Source: Beverwykella pulmonaria (lineage: Eukaryota; Ascomycota; Dothideomycetes; Pleosporales; Melanommataceae). From it: DNA of 64,000 bases. The DNA lies in contig BCHH01000004.1 in NCBI GenBank assembly GCA_001599595.1, positions 2,072,452 through 2,136,451 of the forward strand. Reading direction: 5' to 3'. The position numbers and the translations under genes are program-made. The notes beneath the pieces were generated by a model, which worked only from the letters and a program-made list of their open reading frames with translations, was not told where the DNA came from and did no database searches. Shown here one piece after another: positions 32,859 through 42,124 of this stretch. Every line of letters begins with the position of its first letter. The stretch's first letter is position 1.

Positions 32859-34037
32859 ATGATACCCATTACCATCATTACCGGCTTCCTCGGCTCGGGA
32901 AAGACCAGTGAGTCCAGCGAAGGGAGCATGCCGCTCACGATTCTCTGACAGGACGCAGCGCTCATTCTCAATCTGATCCCTCAGCTGCCCAAGACGTACA
33001 AGCTCGCTCTCCTAAAGAATGAGTTCGGCGATGTGGCTATCGACTCCCAGCTCGCCGCCTCCAGTGCCATATCCGGAGTCCAAGAGCTCCTGAATGGATG
33101 CATATGCTGCAATTTGGTCGGCCAGCTCTCCGACGCGCTCGAGGCCCTCGCAAGCGACATATGTCCCGACCGCATCGTAATCGAGACCTCGGGGTCTGCA
33201 TTCCCTGCGACGCTAGCCATGGAAATCAACCGCCTTTCGCAGAGCACCGGGAAATATGTCCTGGACGGAGTCATGTCTGTCATTGACGTAGAGAACTGGA
33301 AAGGATACGAAGACACATCCGTTACAGCCAAGATGCAAGCACGCTATACGGATCTAATTGTGCTGAACAAGTGGGAGCTCGTCAGCGAGCGGAGGCTCGA
33401 GGATGTGGAAGATGCCATTCTCGACTTGGAGGTCGATCCTCCGACCCCTCGATCCAAGAGCGACAAGGGGTGGGTGGACAAGGACATCATCTTTGGACTG
33501 GATGCGAAGCTAGCGAAAGGAATCGGCACCAAATCGAAACACCACCATGAACACGGACATCAAAGCGAGGTCGAGGTGCTCTCAATCACATTAACGTCCT
33601 CGGGGTCCAAAGCTGGCGTCGACGTGAACAAGCTCGTTCAGCTTCTCGAAGAACCTACCAAGGACGCCGTATACCGGATCAAGGGGATCCTCTACGCTTC
33701 TACTCCACCAAAGTCGTCCGATGGCCGCTCAACGTCCACGCTGGAGGTTGATCGCGGACGCACCAGATACATCCTCAACTGGGCGTTCGGCCGCTGGAAC
33801 TTTACCCAGGTTCCTCCGCCCTCCACGACCACCACCCCGTTAGCGTCAGGAACTGCGACACCAGTCAGCTCGGGCCAGTCTACCCCGCTGTCTCCTGGCG
33901 AAGAGCCTGAGCTCAGGCTGACTGTGGTCACTGCGAAGTATGAGTCGAATATGTGGCAGAAGCGCATCGAGTCGAGTGGTTTTATTGCTCTCCAGGATGC
34001 GTCTGATAGTGTCCTGACCGTCCAGAGGATCCTGTAA
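32859..34037 (+). CDS. zng1: CobW/ZNG1-type zinc-chaperone GTPase
   Basis: Predicted 375-residue G3E-family GTPase. ZNG1 proteins pass zinc to methionine aminopeptidase. Exons are 32859-32907 and 32959-34037. The Walker A motif GFLGSGKT (residues 9-16) is cut by the 51-nt intron, whose acceptor CGCAG at 32958 restores GKTTLILN. The CxCC metal site is NGCICC (C64, C66, C67). Other G-protein parts are IETSGSAFPATLA (switch), SVIDVEN and VLNKWELV (NKxD variant NKWE). A His cluster HHHEHGH and a CobW C-terminal domain (RIKGILYAS, YILNWAFGRWNF) follow. A Ser/Thr-Pro-rich linker (about 310-340) interrupts the C-terminal domain. The Asp of NKxD being Glu is worth noting, although nucleotide preference cannot be judged. 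It is convergent with the methyltransferase gene. Confidence 0.92.
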
Positions 34038-34185
34038 GGGCCTCCTTCCTCCATTCCTTGCTTTGCACCACCATGTTCTCTCGAGGGCATGAACCTCCTC
34101 GAGGAACTTGATCAGCATCCATCGATGAGTAGGATTCCCAACCAATCCGGACTCTATAGCAATTCTTGACCAATGGTCGTGGAGG

Positions 34186-35443
34186 TCACAAGATCCGCTC
34201 AATGCTCTGCCCGGCCGCCTTGTGACGAAAGATATGCACAATGACACTTTCTTCGCCACGAGCTTCGTCGCCTGGTAGCGGAAAATCAATCGAGTGGACA
34301 GTCGTGAATCCTGCTTGGGACATGAGCGAAAAGAAGACTTCCTCACTTGAGTGTCGCATCTTCATTGCCACCACTACGAGTGCGTCGGGTGAGGCCGCTG
34401 CAAGTCGGTTCATGGTGTTGACTAAGGCTGGACTGCAGCGCGCAGGTCAGTCAGTCCAATCGTGAGGCATAGAGCTACAGGTCGCACTGACCTGCTGTCT
34501 GGGTTATATGTGCAGTCGGCTGCCACAATCAGGTCGAACTCACCGAGGTCGGTGGGTAGTTCGTCTTCCCAATCCAGTTTCTGGAACGTTAGCGTTGAGT
34601 CTTCCGCCAGCGTAGCTTGGTTCAGGTTCTTCAGGACGATCTCTTCGGCTTCGGGCAGATCTGTCAATATGATGTCCGCGTTTGCGAATCTCTGCCCAAT
34701 TGTAATACCAACCTAGAACTCATCAATTGACATGGTGGCGATATGGTAATAAATCTCATCTTACCATGCCACATCCCGTGCCCAGCTCTATGACCTGCAA
34801 TCTGTCTTTGCCTCTAGGCATACTTAGAGCCTTCACCAGAGGACTTTCAACATCTCCCATGTCTACCAGCTCCGTTATCTGGCAGGATAGAGTAATACCA
34901 GCATCCCTGGCCAGTGTCAACGGAAATTGTCTTTCACCAATGGGGATATACGCACCATAAGTGACGAGCAATACTCTCTCCCGTTTCTTCCCAGATCCGA
35001 ATTTCACTCCTGTGCCCGGAAGCAAAACGCCTCTCAACCAACTTCGCGGCTTGGTTGACACCTCCCGCAGGATGAAGCTCCGCACTCCAAGCCGAAACGA
35101 CACCTCTCGTCCCCTCTTCATAAAGCATGCTATACTCATCAGCCCCTACATTTCTTTCTGACCCTACGCATACCTGCACGGGCCTTACATCCCCAGTGTT
35201 ACCTAGAGGAAGGCTTATTGCAAGACTACGCATTCCAGCGGTCCAATGTATTGTTTTGCTCACGAGGGCGTTTGGAGATGTGGGAGATGTGGGAGATGAG
35301 AGCGAGGCATAGAGCGTGATGTCGTAGGGGAGAAAAGAGTCCCCTAGGTCCGAGGTGATTGTTATTAGAAAGGATAGAGAGGATTGGGATGAGTTTTTTG
35401 AGCGGACGAGGTGGGGGGTTTTGAGGAAGCGGATGTACCGCAT
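34186..35443 (-). CDS. class I methyltransferase, METTL21/Methyltransf_16 family
   Basis: Predicted 365-residue SAM-dependent protein-lysine-methyltransferase-like enzyme. Exons are 35443-34956, 34906-34765, 34712-34492 and 34432-34186; introns are 49-59 nt. The N-terminal 130 residues form a fungal-specific beta-rich region. They lead into LVERRFASGHRSEIRIWEETGESIARHLWDAG, the family's entry motif, whose Trp codon is split by intron 1. The SAM-binding loop is IELGTGCGMVG (about 201-211), with NADIILTDLPEAEEIVLKN (acidic ribose ligand) and the post-I motif FDLIVAADCTYNPDSSPALV. The A/DCxY element is typical of lysine methyltransferases of this family, such as the yeast EFM enzymes acting on elongation factors. 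The exact substrate is not assignable. Neither unspliced frame is continuous over 34.9-35.1 kb, so intron 1 is required. Confidence 0.88.
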
Positions 35444-36016
35444 TTTTTCCCCCAGAGATGTGACGATAGTGAATAGAGAATAATGGGAAGGAAGTAGGGT
35501 TTGGCGATGAATAAAAAGCACAGTACAACTAGCTCTATTAGACGCAGAAGGGTTTTGTTGAGATGGATTCGTCTTGCTGGCTTTGTACTAGAATTCTGCA
35601 GGCATTTCTTACTAGCTAGTAGCTGCTCGTAAGAAGAAGTGTGTTGAGATGTGCGTACAGGGGTCTTGCAGCAAAAAGCAAGATGACAAGTGAGCGGTGC
35701 AGATGGGTGTGAAGGCCAAGATAAGACTGGTCGGCTTCTGCGTTCCGCGCTCAATCATGAGGGTGAATCGTGAGGTGCACGTGCACGTGCACGATGCTGA
35801 GCTAAACGTTGAACTTCGGGTTGGATCGCCAGGCGTCCACACCAAGCCTTCGCATTGCATCACCACCACACTCACAGTTTCTACACACACTCCCACTAAA
35901 GGAGTTAACGAGAACATGCTCCCGCGACTTTCATAACCCCAATGCGCCGTCATCTCGCAGCGCGCTTACGCTGCCACCACACCTTCTCTCCCCAATCACG
36001 TCCATAGCTGGCTACG
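35444..36016. other. divergent promoter region
   Basis: The 573 bp between the methyltransferase and the 36-kb gene contain three tandem GTGCAC units at 35775-35792. Nothing else is seen. Confidence 0.6.
35775..35792. repeat. GTGCAC tandem triplet, palindromic
   Basis: Three GTGCAC units in tandem form an 18-bp perfect palindrome that contains two CACGTG boxes. Placed in a divergent promoter, it could bind bHLH factors. Confidence 0.6.
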
Positions 36017-37519
36017 ATGTATCGAAGAGGGGACCCGCGGTGGAACCGCACCATCCAGCACATCGCCGACAACTTCGAGCACGCGAACGACACAGCACAA
36101 GAGAATCTCTGGACCTTCACGCACGTCTACGTGGACCCATGCGTATCATCCATCACACAATGCCTTAACAGCTGCACGGCCCAGTGCTTCCCCTCGCGCG
36201 ACGACCGCCGCCGCAATCGCGGACGAGTAAGGGGCAGAGCAGAACAAAGCTTTGATTTCTACGACGACTGGGAGGACGACGAGAATGACGGGCTGCTAGG
36301 CTGGGGCAACGATGAGCTGGATAGGCTGTGGGCTGGGTCGAGCAGCAGCAACTACGGCACGGTGTCGGTATCGCAGCCGGGAAGACAGCGGGCTATGAGC
36401 TATGGGAATCGAAATCGAGATCCGAGGTTTACGGCTGGGAGGAGGAAGAGCGCGGTACAGCCTCATGATGGAGGGCCCGATCCCACCATTATACCCAGTT
36501 CGTCGTACTTTGGGTTCTTGGGACGGCTGCCGTTTAATATCGGCGGGAAGGGCCTGAGATATAAGCCCTCGGCAGCAGATCTCACAGAGCATCCGGGGCA
36601 ATCGAGACGGAGCCAGGAGGAAGAACAACCTCTCATCGACGACGGTGACGAACACGCGACGCAAAGAAGCGACGAGAGGAAGAAAGGTCACCGCCGACAA
36701 CGCAGCCACACCAATACATCAGGCCACACTACAGACTCACTGAGCTCCCGAGGCGACATCTTCCCAAGCGAAGACGAGGACGATGCTGTGCCCCTCGATG
36801 ACGAATTCACCATGGCGCTTGAGCGCCGCACAACCAACCAATGGCACGACGACACCAGCAGCGGCAAGACGCGCGCCAGCAACAAGCGACCCGGTGGCTC
36901 GCACGTTTCTTCCCGAACAGTCTCGTCTGGGAAGCGGAGTCATGAGTCGGGCCGGAGAAGCGGTGATGATGTGCATTCGAAGCGGGCTGTAGAGGCAGCT
37001 ATAATGGAGGTCACGACGCTGTCTGATCTCAAGGCAGAGGAAGAGCGCGTGAGGCTGGAGGAGGAACATGAGATTCTGCGCAGAAGACAAAACGCACAGC
37101 AGCTAGCGCTAAAACGCGGGTTGGCATCCGACCAACATCTCAATCGCCGCTCGCCCTCTCCACCGAAACTTCTTCGACGATCCTCGTCGTCCCCTCATCT
37201 CCACGCCCATACGGCCGCAGTGCAATCACCGCCGTCACCGCTCGTGACAGAACCAGAACCAGAACCCAACACTGAAGCCCTGCCGCATAACTATGGAGAT
37301 GATATTCCGACGTTCGATGTACATACCACACATGATCACGGATTCAACGTCCAGACCGCGCCAGACAGTGGATCTTTCCACATCGATGAGTCCGACTACT
37401 CGAGCTTGGCGCCTACGCCGAACCGGCCGTTGTCGCTAAGGAGCGAGACGAGGGTGGTGAAGGACGAGCCGAGTTTTGTGCCCGCGAGGCTGCCCCATTT
37501 TGACTCACAGCCGGACTGA
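36017..37519 (+). CDS. conserved fungal protein of unknown function, disordered
   Basis: Predicted 500-residue single-exon protein that I cannot assign. Residues 1-60 look ordered (RWNRTIQHIADNFEHANDTAQENLWTFTHVYVDPCVSSITQCLNSC) and may form two helices with clustered Cys. An acidic aromatic block (FDFYDDWEDDENDGLLGWGNDELDRLWAG, about 78-106) follows. A short motif SSSYFGFLGRLPFNIGGKGLRYKPSAADL at about 162-190 looks conserved. The rest is Ser/Arg/Asp/Glu-rich and probably disordered, with a possible coiled coil around LKAEEERVRLEEEHEILRRRQNAQQLALKRG (about 335-365). Many S-P and R-x-x-S sites suggest phosphorylation. No membrane segment or signal peptide. ATG 36017 is the first in frame. Confidence 0.8.
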   Translation: MYRRGDPRWNRTIQHIADNFEHANDTAQENLWTFTHVYVDPCVSSITQCLNSCTAQCFPSRDDRRRNRGRVRGRAEQSFDFYDDWEDDENDGLLGWGNDELDRLWAGSSSSNYGTVSVSQPGRQRAMSYGNRNRDPRFTAGRRKSAVQPHDGGPDPTIIPSSSYFGFLGRLPFNIGGKGLRYKPSAADLTEHPGQSRRSQEEEQPLIDDGDEHATQRSDERKKGHRRQRSHTNTSGHTTDSLSSRGDIFPSEDEDDAVPLDDEFTMALERRTTNQWHDDTSSGKTRASNKRPGGSHVSSRTVSSGKRSHESGRRSGDDVHSKRAVEAAIMEVTTLSDLKAEEERVRLEEEHEILRRRQNAQQLALKRGLASDQHLNRRSPSPPKLLRRSSSSPHLHAHTAAVQSPPSPLVTEPEPEPNTEALPHNYGDDIPTFDVHTTHDHGFNVQTAPDSGSFHIDESDYSSLAPTPNRPLSLRSETRVVKDEPSFVPARLPHFDSQPD

Positions 37520-38254
37520 AACGACGGTCTGGGCCCTGCGCAATGTCGGGCCCACGTCTGAGTCGAATAACGGGGACAGTAAAGGAGATCTAGGCTAAGG
37601 GGAATCGGATCAGGATCCGCTCTTCTCTTCGAGATCTTGCTATATTTTGCCAGTCGGACTTATACCATCCTGTAAAAATCTTCCTAACACACCCCTAGTC
37701 ATCTCCAAGGAGGTAACAACGCGAAGTTCGTGGAAGAGAGGGAGTGGCTTCGGAAGAGCCTTGAGTTCACCATGTCCTATTCTTACCAAGTGTTGGAAGG
37801 GGCATTTGTCTTGACCTATGAAGGTATCGGCCGGCTAGGATAGAGCGAGCATTCTGGAGGGAATTTGCAGGAACAGGCATGAAAGGGAATCACGTTTGTA
37901 TGTCTACAGAAGCGTTTCGGGATCTAGAGCTATTTTCCAAGCTATCCATGTCGATCTATGTATCAGTAATTGTATAGCTAAGAGTTAGAAGAGAAGCATC
38001 GCCGAGTTTGGCGTTCACTGCCGTCCTTCGATACATACACCGCCGTGCATTGCTTCGTTGCCGCTTTTTCGTGGGACATTGTTTGCCCACACGATCTGAC
38101 TGTGAGGGCAAGAGGGTATTGCTAGATAATGACCTGCTGTATCTGCCCGGGGGTGTTTGCAGGTTGCTTCCCGTTAATGGAGCTTGAAGGGTGCAAGGCT
38201 TCATTGATCAGCAACGAATTACAAAGCACATAATCGTGCACAAATCCACACCCA
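37520..38254. other. intergenic between convergent genes, 735 bp
   Basis: Holds two 3' untranslated regions. No gene or repeat is recognised. Confidence 0.6.
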
Positions 38255-39610
38255 TCAAGAAAACGTAATCTTCTTCATTGTCAGCCCCTGATATATATCC
38301 TCCAGTACGCCCCTCTTCCTCTTCCTGCTCTCATCCTTCTCCTCTCTCTCCACCACCTCGTCCTCGTCTAACTCCGCATCTTCCTCCGTCCGCGGCTTCC
38401 ACGCCATAATACTCCCGTCCACATGCGCAGAATACAACTCCACATCATGCGCGCGCCACGCCAGCGCCGTGATCTTGTCTTTAATGTTCCGCTGCCCCTT
38501 CTCGGGAGCATCGTGGGCTACGCGACTTTTGTCTGAGCGCCGCAGTCGCCGGAACAGTTTGCCCTCGAAGAGCTCGTAGGCGAGGATCTCGTGCGCGTTC
38601 GGGTAAAACAAGACGTCTTTTTCCAGGTCGAGCATGCCGACGGGCGCGAGGACGGGGATGGTAGGCGCAAGACCCGAGTTCTTGACCATGGGGCCGAAGT
38701 TGGCGAGCGTGTTGGCGCCGGTTGATGTGGACCATACGCGGATGCGCTCGTCGTGGCCGCAGGTAATGAGATGGTGGCCGTCTGAGGTCCAGACTATGCC
38801 GTTTACGGGGCCCCTGTGCGCTTTCCCTTGGATCGAGGTCCGGTTGTGAGACGCCGTTGAGTGAGCTGTGACGCCTACTGAGTCTTCATAGTCTAGATGG
38901 CCTAGCTCACCAACACTCCGCCGAATGTCCCAGAACCGCACACTCCCATCCGTAGCCCCGCTCGCAAGAACATGTTCCCTCGTGGGACTCCACGCCGTGC
39001 TCAAAATGGCGCCTGAATGCCCCGCAAGCGAATGCGTGCTTGCCCCGGATCTCAAATCTACAAGCCGCACAGCGGGATGTTGCGTCGCGCAAGCGACAAG
39101 GAGATGCGATGCAATTGGGGATAATGCGATATTGTACACGACGGAATCGAGATCGAACGATGCGGATGCTGCGAGCGTTTCCGAGCTGTATACTTTGACG
39201 GTGTGGTCGTAGGACGAGGTGAGGAAGGCGAGCGAGTCGAACGGGTAGAAGGATACCTGCGTTATGCCTAGCTTGTGCTCTTCGGAAGTCTTGGTTATCG
39301 CGGACAAAGGGCGGTATACGCCGTCTTCATTGGAACGGGTAGAGGGCGTCTCGAGATCCCAGATTGCGATCGAAGAGTCGGCGCCTCCAGAGAGGAGGTA
39401 CCGGCCTTCGAATTTGTCGATCGTGAGGGCGTTTACACCGGAGATGTGGGCGGGGGGACGCTCATCGTCCGTGGACGGAGGGTTGGACAACTGGCTGAAT
39501 GTCACGGTGGTGGGTTGCAGGGAGTAGACAAGGCGCGAGCAGGTGGCGCGTCTGAGGACATCGTTGGTGTGGAAGCCGTAGGAGCGGTTGAGGAGGTGTT
39601 GTGTGTTCAT
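38255..39610 (-). CDS. rad28: WD40 DNA-repair protein, CSA/ERCC8 (Rad28) type
   Basis: Predicted 451-residue seven-bladed WD40 protein of the Cockayne syndrome A group. It is the substrate receptor of a CUL4-DDB1 ubiquitin ligase acting in transcription-coupled repair. It is a single exon. The start MNTQHLLNRSYG and the early VNALTIDKFEGRYLLSGGADSSIAIWDLE match CSA. Further blades include ITQVSFYPFDSLAFLTSSYDHTVKVYSSETL, VRLVDLRSGASTHSLAGHSGAILSTAWSP, LASGATDGSVRFWDIRR and GPVNGIVWTSDGHHLITCGHDERIRVW. The last blade ALAWRAHDVELYSAHVDGSIMAWKP is followed by an acidic then basic tail. WDxR-type boxes (VDLRSG, WDIRRS) fit DDB1 binding. It starts 176 bp from the divergent 39.8-kb gene. Confidence 0.9.
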   Translation of the reverse strand: MNTQHLLNRSYGFHTNDVLRRATCSRLVYSLQPTTVTFSQLSNPPSTDDERPPAHISGVNALTIDKFEGRYLLSGGADSSIAIWDLETPSTRSNEDGVYRPLSAITKTSEEHKLGITQVSFYPFDSLAFLTSSYDHTVKVYSSETLAASASFDLDSVVYNIALSPIASHLLVACATQHPAVRLVDLRSGASTHSLAGHSGAILSTAWSPTREHVLASGATDGSVRFWDIRRSVGELGHLDYEDSVGVTAHSTASHNRTSIQGKAHRGPVNGIVWTSDGHHLITCGHDERIRVWSTSTGANTLANFGPMVKNSGLAPTIPVLAPVGMLDLEKDVLFYPNAHEILAYELFEGKLFRRLRRSDKSRVAHDAPEKGQRNIKDKITALAWRAHDVELYSAHVDGSIMAWKPRTEEDAELDEDEVVEREEKDESRKRKRGVLEDIYQGLTMKKITFS

Positions 39611-39786
39611 ATGAGACTACATTTGGAGGATTTGGAGGTTAGATAACAATGACAATGACTCGATGCGCGGTTGGAGCCTGGATGGAAGGAGCTATGACCA
39701 GCGGTTCGTTACGTAAGACATCCCATAGCATTTGAGTTCAAGCTAAGCTTCATCTCTCTATTGCTCACTCACCTTGCGCGAGTTCC

Positions 39787-40513
39787 ATGCACGATGAGAA
39801 TTCGGGGATGAGGCCCACAGAATTGTTCAAACGTCCGCCGTCGGAGACGTCTTCAGGTGATGAAACAGAGCGTTTTCAGCCCGCGTCAAAGCGAAGAGCA
39901 ACTGTGTATGATGCCGTAGCAGGTAAAACATTTCGCATCACACGCCGAAAGGCACTACTTACATTCGTAAGGCAGAGTATCTCAATGGGGTCTCATCCCC
40001 CCACAAACCCTCGCCACCGCCTCCAAACCCAGCGCAAATCAGCCCCTCCGCCCTGACGAAGTCCTCTTCAAAAGTGCCAACGCGCCAACCCGCTACGAAG
40101 AAACCGACTACTACTTCGCGCATGCTAATCTCCCTGAGGACCAGAAACTTCCGAGTGGAGATTTGCTGAGTGCGCTGCATGCGTATATTGCAAAGTACTA
40201 TGCGAGAACTGACGAGAAGGGGAACCAGAAGGTGTGGAAGTGTATGGATGAGACGGCGCTTATTGCGCTGGGGATCTTGATGGAAGAGACGGCAAGGGAA
40301 GTCCTGGGTGAAACGGGGGATTTGGCTTTTTTGGAAGGAGATGAGGACGGTGGTGAGGGTAGTTCTGAAGGGTTGCGAGAGGGGAGCGTGGATGTTGCTA
40401 CTGTGGGACTGAGAGATGCTGATAGCATCTCACAGGAGGAAAGAGCCGAAACCTACTCAATTTCCTCGCTGTCTAATGATAGCTCTAGAGGTTCAGCAGA
40501 AGAAATCGAATAA
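39787..40513 (+). CDS. conserved fungal protein of unknown function
   Basis: Predicted 225-residue protein. Exons are 39787-39922 and 39972-40513; the 49-nt intron uses acceptor GTAAG at 39971, because the next AG (39975) would lead to an early stop. The N terminus is Ser/Thr/Pro-rich with a basic patch. After the junction the sequence reads RVSQWGLIPPQTLATASKPS, then a Tyr/Asp-rich YEETDYYFAHANLPEDQKLPSGDLLSALHAYIAKYYAR and a helical part with MDETALIALGILMEETAREVLGETGDLAFLEG. The tail is acidic and Ser-rich. The ETALIALGILMEE block looks like a conserved Pezizomycotina motif, possibly tied to nuclear transcription, but I recognise no named family. Confidence 0.75.
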
Positions 40514-40803
40514 TGGGTATCCCATTTCATCGAACGGAGCCAAGTTCGAAAGTAGGTAATGCAAGATCTCTTGACTCCTTCATTGACTACTCTTGTTGCG
40601 ACGCTTCGCTTCTCATGAGCAAGGTCGTCATTCGTCATTACAGGCGTGTGGTCCCCGATTTCGAAAGCTTGTCTTGGCAATCTCGAGGAGGAAGGCACGT
40701 TGGGTCAATATTTCCGCACTTGCTTTGAGCTCAATCCTTCCGAGCTCAATCCTTCCTCTCTCATTCAAGACGTCCTTCACTTCGCCATCTCATCGCTTCG
40801 ACC

Positions 40804-41567
40804 ATGGTGAGAGGCGTGAATGCTATTACAACTGACCAGGCCACTGACCTCAACCACAGGCACCCAAAATGACAGCCAACGTCGCCAAACAGGCCTCTAT
40901 TCTCGCATGGTTCCACAAGACAGCCGTCGCGCACAGCATCAAGGATCTCGAGAAGGCTTTGCCCTCTGTCGCGTCAATCAATGGGATGCAAGTCAAGGAC
41001 TATCTGCAAGCACTCTCAGACGACAACAAGATTCGAGTCGAGAAGATCGGTAGCGGCAACTGGTACTGGAGCTTCCCGAGCGACGAGAAGAAAGCAAAGG
41101 AGGCTGCTCTCGAGAAGGCTCAAGAAGAGCATAACAAGGCCAATGCCACCCTCGTAGAATTGCAAGCGAAGGTCGATGAGGCGGGTGCGGCACGTGAACA
41201 GGACGATGAAATACTCCTGGGGATAGGTAACGCTGATTACTCTTGGGCTTTGGAAGACGACTGACATTTCCCAGGTGGTGACCGCAAGACTCTCATAACT
41301 AAGCATGCCGACTTGACCAAAGAGCTCGAGAAGCTTCGACAGGATCTAGCCGCATACTGCGAGCAGGACCCAGTCGAGATGAACAAGAAGAAAGAGGAAA
41401 CCCAGCAACTCAAGAACGAGGTAGAGAAATACACCGACCACATACTCAGCATGGAGGGCTGGCTAAAGGTACACACAGGTGGAGACAAGGAGCAGATGCT
41501 CAACATCATGCAAATGTCCTATGGCGATGAGTTTGACGAAGAAGAGGGCGGCCTACGTGAGCTGTGA
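40804..41567 (+). CDS. mnd1: meiotic recombination protein Mnd1
   Basis: Predicted 220-residue partner of Hop2. The complex stimulates Rad51/Dmc1 strand invasion in meiotic prophase. Exons are 40804-40806, 40860-41226 and 41275-41567. The first coding exon is the ATG alone; splicing gives MAPKMTANVAKQASILAWFHKTAVAHSIKDLEKALPSVASINGMQVKDYLQALSDDNKIRVEKIGSGNWYWSF, the winged-helix domain of Mnd1. A long coiled coil follows (about 75-185), and a leucine-rich end with MSYGDEFDEEEGGLREL. Length fits the family (about 205-220). If ATG 40804 were skipped, the ATG at 40869 would still give a nearly full protein. Presence of an intact gene implies meiotic capability. Confidence 0.93.
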
Positions 41568-42124
41568 TTTGCAACGCTCAAGTATTTCGAGATCATTGCG
41601 TACGGTAAGGATCTCGGGAGAGTTGGGAGTGTAACATGGCAATATATAGCCCACACAATGTTCGTGGTGGTGAGCGAACAGTGAATCCCAACAAGTTGTC
41701 CTCGACGGGCGACGTGTAGACGCAACATGATCACTTTTTTGGGCTGATATCTAAGCCTCATGCACGTATGATTCATCACCACTCACCTGCGTATTCATCC
41801 TGCTGAACATGCTCGAAGCCTTGCGGCCTGAGTCACCCCAAATGCCTGTCCCTGTGTGCTAGCCCGAAGTGGCTGTGGTGGCTTGTGTGCTCGGTGGCTG
41901 AGCATGAAATCCACAAATTCGCTTCCGGTCCCGCGTCACTATCACTTTCATCAAACCGCTAATCAAACGTTCGACGCCGAAGTACAAAAGCCTCGCGCAT
42001 CTCTTCCCAATCCTTTCGCTTATAAAACAACCCTCAAGCATTTCACAAAGACTACTCAGCCAATAACTCAACCCCTTCCCCCGGCACAATTTTGGCTACC
42101 AATATTTCTTCGACACAACCCCGC
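41568..42124. other. intergenic with hel2 promoter
   Basis: A TATAAAA box lies at 42021-42027, about 100 bp upstream of the hel2 ATG. An ATG at 41904 opens a 155-codon frame overlapping the hel2 start, but it lies upstream of the TATA box and is probably not in the main transcript. Confidence 0.55.
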
